Shown: positions 26,761-36,056, numbered from the stretch's first letter. The stretch is 64,000 bases of DNA from Bacteroidales bacterium (GCA_014800795.1 JAAVFL010000004.1:62001-126000), one strand, 5' to 3'. Made by a program: numbers and translations. The notes: a model not told the origin generated them from the letters alone.

Positions 26761-26791
26761 CAAATTTACGAAAAGAAAGCAGATGTTGCAA
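26761..26791 (-). promoter_or_regulatory. Promoter of the TonB-dependent receptor gene
   Basis: On the minus strand: TTG (26789-26791), 20 nt, TAAATTTG (26761-26768). A good consensus match very close to the start codon. Confidence 0.7.
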
Positions 26792-26832
26792 AACTATGTT
26801 TATCCCGCCCTCCGCCGTATGCTGTTACAAAA

Positions 26833-26858
26833 CGGGCCGTGTCAGACGACACGGCCCG
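26833..26858 (-). terminator. Rho-independent terminator after hpf
   Basis: An 11-bp G+C-rich stem (26833-26843 with 26848-26858, loop AGAC). On the minus strand the stem is followed by TTTTG, so it ends the rpsU/xerC/hpf direction. Confidence 0.8.
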
Positions 26859-26902
26859 CTTTACATTAAGGAGGAGAGGAGAATGAGTTTATCGGGTAGA
26901 GA

Positions 26903-27187
26903 TCAGTCTTTCTTTCGTTCAAGCTGATGCTCGAGGGCTTCGAAGCAGAGGTCGATGGCTTCTTCGAATGTATCGGCAACCTTGTTGGCCACATGCTCGC
27001 CCTGGGGAAGCGTCACGCGGATCACAGCTTCCTTGTTGCGCACGGTTTCCGGTTTGACAACGGTGAGTTTTATGTCTACGGTGCTTATTGTAGTGTTATG
27101 GCGGGCGAGGCGCTCGGCTTTCTTATTGGCGAATGCTACAAGTTTCTCGGTGGCGTCGAAGTTGATGGCCTGAATTCTGACATCCAT
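26903..27187 (-). CDS. hpf: Ribosome hibernation-promoting factor, short form
   Basis: 94 residues of the HPF/RaiA (YfiA) family: MDVRIQAINFDATEKLVAFA, TVVKPETVRNKEAVIRVTLP and the C-terminal helix FEEAIDLCFEALEHQLER. It binds the 30S subunit and stores ribosomes in inactive form during stationary phase. There is no long-form C-terminal extension. It follows the xerC-like gene with a 4-nt gap, a conserved Bacteroidales pairing. Confidence 0.93.
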   Translation of the reverse strand: MDVRIQAINFDATEKLVAFANKKAERLARHNTTISTVDIKLTVVKPETVRNKEAVIRVTLPQGEHVANKVADTFEEAIDLCFEALEHQLERKKD

Positions 27188-27191
27188 GGTT

Positions 27192-28109
27192 TTATCCTCC
27201 TTGATTTTTTTGTGCGCGGGGATGCGCGAGTTGATAATTCTGTTTTAGTTCGCGGTAGGTTATATGTGTATATACCTGTGTAGTCTCCAATGAACTGTGA
27301 CCTAACAGCTGCTGTACTCCGGGCAGGTCGGCACCGTTGTTGAGCATGTCGGTGGCGAAAGAGTGGCGTAGCACATGGGGAGAGAGGCGCGAAGCGAGGG
27401 TATGGCCGGTGAGAGCCTGTTTTACCACCCTCACCACTGTGTGTGGTTTCAATGGTGTTCCGTCGGGCATCACGAAGAGGGTGAGCGTCGACGGAGTGCC
27501 TACGGTGCGTGTGCGGCTGCGTCTGTACACCTCGATTGCTGTTGCCAGCTCCTTGCCGAAAGGTATCAGTCTTTCTTTATTACGCTTGCCGAGTACTTTT
27601 AGTTCGCCCCGGCGGGTGTCTACATCGATATCTTTTAGTCCGATGAGTTCTGCACGTCGCATTCCGGTAGAATATAGCATCAATACTATCAGGTGGTTGC
27701 GTAGGGGAACGAAAGCCTGCGGGAGATTTTGCTCCGTAGCGGGTTCGGTGCCGAGAATTTCTTCCATTTCCTGCGGGCGCACAAATACCGGTAGCTTTTT
27801 GGGAGTTTTCGGCAGGGTGATGTCTGTGGCGGGGTTTTCGCGAAGGTCGTGGTGGCGCATCATGTATGCGAACATAGAACTAAGAGCGCTTACCTTGCGG
27901 CGGATAGAGCGCGGGGATACCTTTGCGTCGGCGAGCGACAGCACCCAGCTGCGGATGTCGGCGGTGGTTACGCTTGCCGGATCGAATCGCTCAGGCTTTC
28001 CTCCGCTGATGAAGTCGGCGAACTGCCGGAGATCGGTTCCGTAAGACAGAACGGTGTGTGCCGAACGGTTCAGCTCACACCGCATGTATGTAAGAAATGC
28101 ATCTATCAT
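27192..28109 (-). CDS. xerC: Tyrosine recombinase, XerC/XerD family
   Basis: About 305 residues. An N-terminal SAM-like core-binding domain (FLTYMRCELNRSAHTVLSYGTDL) is followed by the catalytic domain with Arg in STGMRRAELIGL, His/Arg in SPHVLRHSFATDML, the second His in LLGHSSLETTQVYTH and the nucleophile Tyr in that last motif. It probably resolves chromosome dimers. ATG 28109 is chosen; the longer frame begins only with a TTG at 28124. Whether it is XerC or XerD cannot be decided from sequence alone; location between rpsU and hpf matches the conserved chromosomal copy rather than an integrase. Confidence 0.9.
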   Translation of the reverse strand: MIDAFLTYMRCELNRSAHTVLSYGTDLRQFADFISGGKPERFDPASVTTADIRSWVLSLADAKVSPRSIRRKVSALSSMFAYMMRHHDLRENPATDITLPKTPKKLPVFVRPQEMEEILGTEPATEQNLPQAFVPLRNHLIVLMLYSTGMRRAELIGLKDIDVDTRRGELKVLGKRNKERLIPFGKELATAIEVYRRSRTRTVGTPSTLTLFVMPDGTPLKPHTVVRVVKQALTGHTLASRLSPHVLRHSFATDMLNNGADLPGVQQLLGHSSLETTQVYTHITYRELKQNYQLAHPRAQKNQGG

Positions 28110-28532
28110 CTGTCGACTGATCAATATATAATACTATATATGCTCACGAAGTTAGTACGAATTTTTTAGATTTGCAAATATTCTTTGTGCGGATGTTTGC
28201 ATATTTAATCTGCACGCACCCCTTTGATGAGGCAATTATTTCGTATCTATCCGAAATTACATCGCAGGCTTAACATTGAGGGTGATGCGGAACTCTATTT
28301 TAGCAATCCTTTCAAAAAATAAAGTTATTTAAAATCAGAGAATTACAAAAATGATTCCCGCAAATTTCGGGGAGGGCAGCAACACCCTCCCCAATGTGGC
28401 TGTGTCAATAGGAATATAAGGTACAATCAGAAAGTACATGTCGGCAGCAAATACCATGGCAACCATATCAAAACAGTTCCCATCGAGGCACCTGCGGCGC
28501 CTCGATGGGAGTATAGGGCGTGATAGCTGGTT
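28110..28532. other. Intergenic region between xerC and the lipoprotein gene
   Basis: No gene seen. It holds a G+C-rich hairpin (GGGGAGGG at 28369-28376 with its complement at 28385-28392) and the terminator at 28478-28510. No clear promoter for xerC was found, so xerC may rely on readthrough or a weak promoter. Confidence 0.5.
28478..28510 (-). terminator. Hairpin terminator after the duplicated-domain lipoprotein gene
   Basis: A perfect 12-bp stem (28478-28489 with 28499-28510, 9-nt loop) 22 nt past the stop codon on the minus strand; followed by a weak T stretch. Confidence 0.6.
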
Positions 28533-29699
28533 TTAGGCGTCTACCTGGCGGCTCTGAAGGATTTTACCTTGGTTATCAACCTGAAAGGTGGTGACTGTAG
28601 TTGTGATAGTCTGATTTGACTTGTCATTAATGTCACCATCAATTGCCGTCTGCTCTATGACGAGGGTGAATGGATTCAGATCGCCACGTATAAAGCGGTG
28701 TTCGTAGTAATCGCCGCCACGGTAAAGGGTAGCGCTGTCAATCTCTTTGCCGTCGGGAGTGAAGGTCAGCATGATGGTATCCCCGTAAAGGCACCGTTCT
28801 TTGAGCGGGTCATCGCAATCGAGATTAATAAAGAGAATCAGAAAACCTTCGCAGTTGACTCTATAGCCGGAACGCCACCACATTCCGCGGTAACCGCAGT
28901 TGCAGTCGTCGACCGCTCCCGGAGCATACTGTCTCACAAGATCGCCATCGATCTGGTTGTTGAAAACGTCGTTATCAGGCATGTCGAGTATTTCAGCTGT
29001 GACATTGGTTTTATTCCATATCGGAAAAAGTTTCAGAAAATCATCGAATGTGGTTTCATGAGAGAGATCTTTCACACGTGTCTCCGTCGTAGTGTGAGGC
29101 TCACCGATTGTTTTACAAACAATCTTACCCTTTTGGGAGATGGAATAGTGCTTTGTCACTACGTCATAAACGAGATCGTCGGGGCTGTCGAGCATGTGCA
29201 TATCCTGAAGGCTCGTCTGCTCAACGGTAAGTTCGAAAGGATCAGCGCTGAAATGTTCTACTTTCGCATGAAAGGCGGTGCCGTCGGTCGCTACCGTTTG
29301 CCAGTCGATCAGCTGCCCCTCCAGAGAATATACTGCAACTATTTCATCGAAATCGTGAGGCTCCATATAGAACTTGGAGTCCCTTCCGCGGCTCAGAAAA
29401 GCGATGTAATATTTTCCTTGCCTCTCTAATCCACAGCCATATATATCGAATGCCGTTATATCTTCTCCGTCAGGCTCAAGCATGGGTCTTACAAACGCGC
29501 TGTCCTGCACCCAAAATGAACCGTGAGGATAATGATAGTCCGCTTTGAATATCTGCTCCCAATTGGAATCGTTGTTGACAGTTGGAAACTGCTTGAGGTA
29601 ATCATCGAATCCAGGAACAGGTTTCGACCCGTACGAACAGCACACAAGAGCTAATAGCGAAAGTATGCTGGTTATTGGAAGTGCGAATCTGCGGCTCAT
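28533..29699 (-). CDS. Putative lipoprotein with an internally duplicated domain
   Basis: About 388 residues, no known family recognised. The N-terminus MSRRFALPITSILSLLALVCC is a signal peptide with a weak lipobox. The mature part is two copies of a roughly 180-residue unit: each begins FDDYLKQFP or FDDFLKLFP, includes a GYGR-like Cys-containing centre and ends with an EQTS or EQTA strand followed by a TKHYSISQKGKI or TTFQVDNQGKI segment. ATG 29699 is chosen because the longer frame starts with TTG. It sits between rpsU and xerC, which are usually neighbours in Bacteroidales, so it looks like an insertion into that conserved order. Confidence 0.6.
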   Translation of the reverse strand: MSRRFALPITSILSLLALVCCSYGSKPVPGFDDYLKQFPTVNNDSNWEQIFKADYHYPHGSFWVQDSAFVRPMLEPDGEDITAFDIYGCGLERQGKYYIAFLSRGRDSKFYMEPHDFDEIVAVYSLEGQLIDWQTVATDGTAFHAKVEHFSADPFELTVEQTSLQDMHMLDSPDDLVYDVVTKHYSISQKGKIVCKTIGEPHTTTETRVKDLSHETTFDDFLKLFPIWNKTNVTAEILDMPDNDVFNNQIDGDLVRQYAPGAVDDCNCGYRGMWWRSGYRVNCEGFLILFINLDCDDPLKERCLYGDTIMLTFTPDGKEIDSATLYRGGDYYEHRFIRGDLNPFTLVIEQTAIDGDINDKSNQTITTTVTTFQVDNQGKILQSRQVDA

Positions 29700-30088
29700 A
29701 AGCAAATAGTTTTAAACTTGCGCAAGATAATGATTGTTACACAGTCGCACAAATTAAATCACTGTTTTTATGTTTTTTTAACAAAAAACAGTTGACACGC
29801 GATAATATCTCGGTAAGCTGTCAGGTTAATGGTCTTGCGTGTGGACTTTGCTTATTCCGTAGGGTGTGAAGGTGAGGCGCTTGATTCGGAGTGTTTGCAA
29901 TTCAGGTAGCCGCAACAATTAAATAGATATAGATAAGGTGTTGAAACAGCAGACGCGGCATCTGATGAAGGTGTCGCGTCTCTGTAGGTTATGTTTCGTT
30001 TTGTTTGCAAAGGCAAAGTCAAGGAACCGGCGGTTTCTGCAAAATAGATTTCCGCAATCCCTTGAAAGCGGTCTGCTCCCCGGAGAGA
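29700..30088. other. Intergenic region between rpsU and the lipoprotein gene
   Basis: Almost 390 bp without a credible gene. It contains a 10-bp stem (29951-29960 with 29972-29981) that may end the rpsU transcript. A near-match to a minus-strand -7 box (TTAATTTG, around 29749-29756) could start the lipoprotein gene. Confidence 0.45.
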
Positions 30089-30280
30089 TTAGTCCTCTAC
30101 GAGACGGAGCTTCTGCACGTAAACAGCCTTCATCATCTTCTTGCGGTTGGTGACTGAGGGCTTTTCGAATGCCTGACGGCTGCGGAGTTCTTTTACGATA
30201 CCGGTTTTTTCGAATTTACGTTTGAATTTCTTGAGAGCTTTTTCGATGTTGTCGCCTTCTTTAACTTGTACGATGATCAT
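30089..30280 (-). CDS. rpsU: 30S ribosomal protein bS21
   Basis: 63 residues, a full-length bS21: MIIVQVKEGDNIEKALKKFK, the KRKFEKTG segment and a basic C-terminal half. It is the last small-subunit protein to join and affects initiation. It has its own promoter and an unusual leader containing a nine-base C tract. Confidence 0.96.
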   Translation of the reverse strand: MIIVQVKEGDNIEKALKKFKRKFEKTGIVKELRSRQAFEKPSVTNRKKMMKAVYVQKLRLVED

Positions 30281-30340
30281 TTTTGTGGGTTGTTATTTTT
30301 ATTTTTTTTATTGAATTCAATGCGTGCCGGGCAGCTGGCG

Positions 30341-30349
30341 CCCCCCCCC
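30341..30349. repeat. Homopolymer tract of nine C in the rpsU leader
   Basis: Nine consecutive C (G on the transcribed strand of rpsU) about 60 nt upstream of the start codon, between promoter and ATG. Length may vary by slippage or be a sequencing uncertainty. Confidence 0.8.
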
Positions 30350-30390
30350 GCAGTCAACGGGTTAGGACATAATCTGCCTATTTAGCGCGG

Positions 30391-30422
30391 CAAAATTACA
30401 GATATTTTTCGGAGTGCGCAAA
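30391..30422 (-). promoter_or_regulatory. Promoter of rpsU
   Basis: On the minus strand TTTG (30419-30422), 20 nt, TAATTTTG (30391-30398). Leader of about 105 nt. Confidence 0.7.
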
Positions 30423-30473
30423 TTTTTTAACGCTATTTTGATGCGGTTTAGCTCATGTATCGACCGAAAACGA

Positions 30474-30481
30474 TAAATTTG
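30474..30481 (+). promoter_or_regulatory. -7 box for the 30566 membrane protein gene
   Basis: TAAATTTG followed by CAGTT, the same context as the strong promoter at 6238. The -33 element is less clear (TTTA near 30447). Confidence 0.5.
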
Positions 30482-30565
30482 CAGTTCAAAATCCTCAGCG
30501 GTCAATTCAATGTGGGGCGTTGAGTGAGTAAAAAATAAATATGTCGGTGTATCTAAAACACTTTT

Positions 30566-31159
30566 ATGAGCGGTAAATCAAAAAATGTATTGAAGGGGCT
30601 GTTGGTGGGTGTGATAGTTCTTTTGGTGATAGTGTCGGTCGGTGGATCCATAGCCTTGCACGGAAATACGATAGTGGCATGGTGGTTGCCGCTGACAATA
30701 TGCGGAGTTATGGCACTTGCATCGGCTACGGTGTTGTGGCGGATCTGGATGCGGCTTACCGGTTCGGTAAGTTTTTTCCCTAATTTTATCTGTCAGGCCG
30801 TGTTTGCCTGGTCACTGTTGTTGTTCGGGTTTTATGTCACGAACTACGGCTTTGCAAGCGAAGCATCGAAACATGTGGAGGATGTGACGGTTGAGGGAGT
30901 GTATTCGAAAACCCATTATAAGTCGCGCCGCGTGGGCAGGGGGCGATATGTACGCGGTGAGCCATATAAGGTTTACTATATGGAGGTGAGCCTCGCCGAC
31001 GGACGTCTGAAAGAGCTGTCGGTAACCCGCGATGAAAGCCGCAGGTTGCGGAAGGGTACGGTTTTACCTCTGACTTTCGAGCGCGGTTTCTGGGGCGCTC
31101 CGGTTATAAAGCGGCAGGGATTGCATGTGGATGTTCCACACTCCTCCTACCGCCCGTGA
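30566..31159 (+). CDS. Membrane protein of unknown function
   Basis: 197 residues, not recognised. Three hydrophobic helices occur in the first 105 residues (GLLVGVIVLLVIVSVGGSIA, WWLPLTICGVMALASATVLW and the stretch around FICQAVFAWSLLLFGFYV). They are followed by a soluble, basic region rich in Arg and Tyr (THYKSRRVGRGRYVRGEPYK) ending in beta-like segments (LPLTFERGFWGAPVI). The soluble part resembles short OB-like or DUF3592-type tails, but I would not assign it. Monocistronic, with its own promoter, between rpsU and parC. Confidence 0.6.
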   Translation: MSGKSKNVLKGLLVGVIVLLVIVSVGGSIALHGNTIVAWWLPLTICGVMALASATVLWRIWMRLTGSVSFFPNFICQAVFAWSLLLFGFYVTNYGFASEASKHVEDVTVEGVYSKTHYKSRRVGRGRYVRGEPYKVYYMEVSLADGRLKELSVTRDESRRLRKGTVLPLTFERGFWGAPVIKRQGLHVDVPHSSYRP

Positions 31160-31248
31160 CAACAGATCTCTGCTACAGGCTCGCTTTCAATCCGAATCAC
31201 GTGGGGCGATTTTGACGCGTATGCCCTGATAAAATGGGTGCGGATGGA

Positions 31249-31278
31249 TTGAAAAGCCGCTGATTTTTGCTATCTTTG
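31249..31278 (+). promoter_or_regulatory. Promoter of parC
   Basis: TTG at 31249-31251, 19 nt, TATCTTTG at 31271-31278, a perfect consensus. It rules out the in-frame upstream start at 31267, which would lie before the transcript begins. Confidence 0.8.
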
Positions 31279-31320
31279 CGGAAACAGAAGAATTTTGGCT
31301 TTGACCTTGTATTTACCGTA

Positions 31321-34140
31321 ATGACACAGGACCAGAACAATAACCCGCAGAATACCGAAAAACAGAACCAGGAGCTGACCGACGCACAAAAGCACGGCGA
31401 AACGTCGCTTCGCCCGGAGATCTCCGATGAGGAGAAAGCAGACGGTGTGGCAGCCGATGGTGATGAGGAGACTACAGATGAAATTGCCGCGGAAGTGGAA
31501 GAAGAGGCCGCAGAGGTGCTTCCTCCGACGGTTGGCACCGAAGCTGCCAAACTGCGGTTGGGCGGAATGTACCGCAACTGGTTTCTCGATTACGCGTCGT
31601 ATGTGATTCTGGAGCGTGCGGTTCCGCATATCGACGATGGCCTGAAGCCGGTGCAGCGCCGTATTCTCCATTCGATGAAGAATCTCGACGACCGCCGTTT
31701 CAATAAGGTAGCCAATATCGTGGGGCATACGATGCAATATCACCCCCACGGCGACGCGTCGATAAAGGATGCACTTGTGCAGCTGGGGCAGAAGGAGCTG
31801 CTGGTGGATACGCAGGGTAACTGGGGTAATGTTCTGACTGGCGACGATGCCGCTGCGGGCCGATATATCGAGGCACGCTTGTCGGCGTTCGCACTCGACA
31901 CGCTTTACAATGCCAAGATCACCGATTGGGTGCCCTCCTACGACGGCCGCAACAACGAGCCGGTAACCCTTCCCGTGAAATTCCCGCTTCTGCTTTTCCA
32001 GGGGGTTGAGGGTATCGCCGTGGGACTCTCCTCCAAGATACTGCCGCATAACTTCAATGAGATTCTCGATGCCGCGATAGCTTATCTGAGCGGAGAGGAA
32101 TTCACGCTGTATCCCGACTTCTCCACCGGAGGTTTCATAGATGTGAGCCGATATAACGACGGCGAGCGCGGCGGTATGGTAAGAGTGCGTGCGAAGATCG
32201 AGAAGATCGACAACAAGACCCTTGCCGTTACCGAGATCCCTTTCGGAAAGACAACCGGCGCGGTTATCGCATCTATTCTGAAAGCGTTCGAGAAAGGTAA
32301 GATTAAAATACGCAAGGTAGACGACAACACGGCTGAGAATGCCAATATCGTGGTTCATCTGCTGCCCGGAACGTCGAGCGACAAAACCATCGACGCCTTG
32401 TATGCATTCACCGACTGCGAGGTGTCTATATCGCCCAACTGCTGTGTGATCCGCGACGACAAGCCGCAGTTCCTCACGGTGAGCGAACTGCTGCGCCACA
32501 GTGCCGACCGCACCCGCGAACTTTTGCGCCGAGAGCTTCAGATAAAGCTCGGCGAGGTTCGCGAACAGCTTCACTTCGCGTCGCTCGAGCGCATCTTTAT
32601 TGAAGAACGTATCTACAAAGACCGCGAATTCGAGCAGGGTGAAAGTCTTGAAGCCGTGATGACACATTTGTACAAACGTTTCGAGCCTTATGCCGACCAG
32701 CTTGTGCGCCCGCTTACGGACGACGATCTGAAACGTCTGTTCGAGATACGCATGAAGCGCATCCTCAAGTTCAGCGCCGACGAGGCTGACCGACAGATTG
32801 CTCTATATAACGAGCGTATCGCCGATTTCGAGCGTAAACTCGCCTCGATAACCGAGGTTACAATAGACTGGTTCCGTCATCTGAAAGAGGCATATGGCGA
32901 GAAATATCCCAGGCGTACGGTGATACGCGGATTCGACAGCATAGAAGCGTCGCGTGTGGCCGAAGCCAATGAAAAACTTTATATAAACCGCGAAGAAGGA
33001 TTCATAGGCACATCGCTGAAAAAGGACGAACCGTTGTTCAACTGCTCGATGCTCGACGATGTGATTATATTCTACAGCGACGGCTGCTACAAGGTAGTAC
33101 GCGTGGCCGAGAAGCTTTTCATCGGCGAGAAAGGCAAGACGATACGCCATATCGGTCTGTTTACGAAAAACGATACACGCACTATCTACAATGTTATATA
33201 TCAGGATGGCAAGGGCGGAACATATTATATGAAGCGTTTTGCCGTGACGGGCATGACACGCGACAAGATGTATAATCTTACACAAGGGAAACCGGGTTCG
33301 AAAATCGTCTGGTTCTCAGCTAATCCCAACGGTGAGGCAGAGATCGTGAAGGTAACGCTCAAACCGAAACCGCGTCTCAAGACCCTTCAGCTCGATGTGG
33401 ACTTCGGCGAGCTTGCCATAAAGGGGAAGCAGAGCCAGGGTAATATCGTGACCCGTAACGAGGTTCACCGCTTCTCGCTGAAGGAAAAAGGCACATCCAC
33501 TCTCGGGGGCCGCAAGGTGTGGTTCGATCCCGATGTTCTGCGGCTGAACTACGATGGGAGGGGTGACTATCTAGGAGAATTTCAGGGAGAGGATAAAGTG
33601 TTGGTTATTACCCGTACAGGTGAGTATTACATGACCTCGTTCGATGCCGCGAACCATTACGATGACAATATACTGCGTATAGAGCGTTTCCGTCCGGGGC
33701 ATGTATGGACTGCGATACTCAACGATGCCGACCAAGGTTACCCCTATATCAAGCGTTTTACATTCGAACCGTCGGCACGCAAACAGCGGTATGTTGGCGA
33801 AACGGATGCATCTACACTGATTCTGCTGAGCGATACTCCGGGGGCACGCTTCCGTGTGACATTCGGAGGTGCCGACAGCTTCCGTGAGCCTGTCGAGATA
33901 GATGCGGCTTCATTTATTGGAACAAAATCGTTCAAGGCGCGCGGCAAGCGACTTACAACGTGGGCTCTCGCTGAAGTGGTGGAGATAGAGCCAAATCCGG
34001 AAGCGGCCGCCGGCGAGCGTCAGGATGAAGAGAGTATGGAGGAAGCTGAAGACCAGACCGTCGCACAGGAAGATGTGACAGAGGATCTGTCCGATGAGGA
34101 ACTGCGCGATCAGATTACCGGTCAGGAGCGTCTGTTCTGA
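31321..34140 (+). CDS. parC: DNA topoisomerase IV / gyrase subunit A family protein
   Basis: 939 residues from the ATG at 31321; this start is fixed by the promoter box at 31271-31278. The first 75 residues are acidic and probably disordered. The breakage-reunion domain follows (YASYVILERAVPHIDDGLKPVQRRIL) with the active-site Tyr in AAAGRYIEARLSAFA. A GyrA/ParC C-terminal beta-pinwheel and an acidic tail complete it. It cuts and rejoins DNA together with ParE, which is not in the window. Bacteroidetes ParC is hard to separate from GyrA by eye; length and the lack of a clear GyrA-box favour ParC. Confidence 0.9.
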   Translation: MTQDQNNNPQNTEKQNQELTDAQKHGETSLRPEISDEEKADGVAADGDEETTDEIAAEVEEEAAEVLPPTVGTEAAKLRLGGMYRNWFLDYASYVILERAVPHIDDGLKPVQRRILHSMKNLDDRRFNKVANIVGHTMQYHPHGDASIKDALVQLGQKELLVDTQGNWGNVLTGDDAAAGRYIEARLSAFALDTLYNAKITDWVPSYDGRNNEPVTLPVKFPLLLFQGVEGIAVGLSSKILPHNFNEILDAAIAYLSGEEFTLYPDFSTGGFIDVSRYNDGERGGMVRVRAKIEKIDNKTLAVTEIPFGKTTGAVIASILKAFEKGKIKIRKVDDNTAENANIVVHLLPGTSSDKTIDALYAFTDCEVSISPNCCVIRDDKPQFLTVSELLRHSADRTRELLRRELQIKLGEVREQLHFASLERIFIEERIYKDREFEQGESLEAVMTHLYKRFEPYADQLVRPLTDDDLKRLFEIRMKRILKFSADEADRQIALYNERIADFERKLASITEVTIDWFRHLKEAYGEKYPRRTVIRGFDSIEASRVAEANEKLYINREEGFIGTSLKKDEPLFNCSMLDDVIIFYSDGCYKVVRVAEKLFIGEKGKTIRHIGLFTKNDTRTIYNVIYQDGKGGTYYMKRFAVTGMTRDKMYNLTQGKPGSKIVWFSANPNGEAEIVKVTLKPKPRLKTLQLDVDFGELAIKGKQSQGNIVTRNEVHRFSLKEKGTSTLGGRKVWFDPDVLRLNYDGRGDYLGEFQGEDKVLVITRTGEYYMTSFDAANHYDDNILRIERFRPGHVWTAILNDADQGYPYIKRFTFEPSARKQRYVGETDASTLILLSDTPGARFRVTFGGADSFREPVEIDAASFIGTKSFKARGKRLTTWALAEVVEIEPNPEAAAGERQDEESMEEAEDQTVAQEDVTEDLSDEELRDQITGQERLF

Positions 34141-34163
34141 AAACGTATAAATAAAACCGACCG

Positions 34164-35024
34164 ATGAGATATATGAGAACAACATTGACATGGCTATTGT
34201 GGGTAGTGGTGTCTCTGATGGTGAACGGCGCCGAACGGAGCGGAACAGAAATATTACGGCCTGTGAATTCGTCGTGGATGCTCGATGCCGGCTCGTCTCA
34301 TCTGGCCGATACATATCTTAGTCCGCTTAAATATACAGGATGGAATGGTTCGCTTGAGTATGAGCGGCTTCAGGCTATGAAATTCAATCCCCGCCTGTGG
34401 CGCCAACAGTTGCATATCGGCGTAGAACTGAGCGGTGCCGACAATCCGGTGCGGAACGGCTCGATGTTATACGGCAATATTTACGCGCGGTGGGGTATGA
34501 TGCGTGTATGGCAACTTCCGGGACGGTTGTCAGTAGCGGCCGGAGGATCGGCCGGAGGCAATATCGGGGCTATATATTCGCATCGCAACGGCAATAACCC
34601 CGTAGCGGCAAAAGCCGACCTTACCGCAAATGTCACAGGGTGGGTCACGTGGCGGATCAACGCAGGGCGGATGCCCGTACTATTCAGGTGGCAGACTACG
34701 CTGCCGCTGACCGGAGTGTTCTTCTCCCCGGAATATGACGAACTGTATTATGAGATATATCTCGGCAACAGGAGCGGTCTTGTTCACTGGGCGTGGCCCG
34801 GTAACTTTTTCAGATGGGATAATCTGGTGACCGCCGATCTTGACTTTGCCACCACACGCCTCCGACTGGGATTCCGTTCGCGTATTCTGTCAACGGAGGT
34901 TTGCAATATAACAACCCGCATTTTCTCATATTCGTTCGTCGTGGGGGTTACCGGCGACTGGTTCTCGGTCAGTCCGCGCCGGGGAATAAGCGCCTCGACA
35001 GCCGATTTTATTTACGCATACTGA
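34164..35024 (+). CDS. Outer-membrane-like protein, DUF3316-type
   Basis: 286 residues with a signal peptide (TLTWLLWVVVSLMVNGAE). The rest alternates short hydrophobic strands with turns (LHIGVELSGADNPV, YGNIYARWGMMRVW, LRLGFRSRIL) as in a small beta-barrel. The overall appearance matches Bacteroidales DUF3316 proteins, of unknown function; the family name is from memory. It follows parC by 23 nt and precedes the S41 peptidase by 6 nt, so these are likely co-transcribed. Confidence 0.6.
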   Translation: MRYMRTTLTWLLWVVVSLMVNGAERSGTEILRPVNSSWMLDAGSSHLADTYLSPLKYTGWNGSLEYERLQAMKFNPRLWRQQLHIGVELSGADNPVRNGSMLYGNIYARWGMMRVWQLPGRLSVAAGGSAGGNIGAIYSHRNGNNPVAAKADLTANVTGWVTWRINAGRMPVLFRWQTTLPLTGVFFSPEYDELYYEIYLGNRSGLVHWAWPGNFFRWDNLVTADLDFATTRLRLGFRSRILSTEVCNITTRIFSYSFVVGVTGDWFSVSPRRGISASTADFIYAY

Positions 35025-35030
35025 CAGCCG

Positions 35031-36056
35031 ATGAAAACGATATTTAAACTGACGGCGTTGCTTACGGTTCTGCTCACCGGGCTTTCGTCGTGTCACGATA
35101 TAAAGGAGTATGCCAATGATCCACGGGGAAATTTCGAGCAACTGTGGAGCATAATCGATGAACATTACTGCTTTTTCGCCCAGAAAGATATAGACTGGAA
35201 CGAGGTGTACGGCCGTTATTCCCCGCAGATTTCCGACCGCATGACGGATGAGGAGCTTTTCGGGGTATGCGCCCGGATGCTCGACGAACTGCGCGACGGA
35301 CACACTAATCTCAGCGCCCCGTTCGATGTGTCGTATTACCGCGATTGGTGGACGCTTTATCCGCAGAACTACGATCGGCGGCTTGTAGAGCAATATTATC
35401 TGAATTATAATTTCCGCACGATAGGGGGACTGACCTATGCCATGCTGCCGCAGAATGTGGGATATATACACTATTCAAGTTTCAGTTATGGGATAGGTGA
35501 GGGGAACCTCGATATGGTGCTGTCGTATCTGGCGACTGCATCCGGACTTATTGTAGATGTGCGCGACAACGGAGGCGGCTCCATATCGAATGTGGAGACG
35601 CTCGTGAGCCGGTTTATCACCGAGCGGTTCTGTGCCGGCACGATATGCCACAAAAGCGGACCCGGGCATAATGAATTCTCCGAACCGTTCCCGTTCTATT
35701 ACGATCCGGCCCCGGCCGGGCGGATATGCTGGGGCAAACCGGTGGTTGTGTTGTGTAACCGGTCGACATTCTCGGCTGCAAATAATTTTGTATCTATAAT
35801 GAAATGTATCCCCGGAGTATCTGTTGTCGGATCGACGACAGGCGGAGGATCGGGAATGCCGTTTTCATCGGAACTACCCAATGGATGGGGTGTACGCTTT
35901 TCTGCATCTCCGGTCCGTGATCCCGAAGGAAATCTCACGGAATTCGGCGTGGAGCCTACGGATGGATGCAGTGTTGATCTCGATCCGGTCCTCGCTCTCG
36001 AGGGTATAGATACGATGCTCGATTTCGCCATAGCCCGTGTGCTGTCAGTCGACTGA
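35031..36056 (+). CDS. S41-family peptidase, lipoprotein
   Basis: 341 residues. A lipoprotein signal ends in LTGLSSC (lipobox Cys at residue 21). A tail-specific-protease fold follows: FEQLWSIIDEHYCFF, LDELRDGHTNL, then the core GLIVDVRDNGGGSISNVETL and the nucleophile region NRSTFSAANNFVSIMK, where Ser and Lys would form the dyad, and STTGGGSGMP. No PDZ domain is obvious. It would act at the periplasmic face of a membrane on unknown protein substrates. Confidence 0.88.
   Translation: MKTIFKLTALLTVLLTGLSSCHDIKEYANDPRGNFEQLWSIIDEHYCFFAQKDIDWNEVYGRYSPQISDRMTDEELFGVCARMLDELRDGHTNLSAPFDVSYYRDWWTLYPQNYDRRLVEQYYLNYNFRTIGGLTYAMLPQNVGYIHYSSFSYGIGEGNLDMVLSYLATASGLIVDVRDNGGGSISNVETLVSRFITERFCAGTICHKSGPGHNEFSEPFPFYYDPAPAGRICWGKPVVVLCNRSTFSAANNFVSIMKCIPGVSVVGSTTGGGSGMPFSSELPNGWGVRFSASPVRDPEGNLTEFGVEPTDGCSVDLDPVLALEGIDTMLDFAIARVLSVD

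Noticed and set aside
27192-28109. Phage or integron integrase
   Set aside because: Length, motifs and the adjacent hpf gene fit the chromosomal Xer protein; no attachment sites or phage genes nearby.
29938-30153. 71-residue plus-strand frame near rpsU
   Set aside because: It starts with TTG, overlaps rpsU on the other strand, and shows no recognisable features.
31267-31320. Earlier in-frame start for parC
   Set aside because: The promoter -7 box at 31271-31278 lies inside it, so it would not be transcribed.
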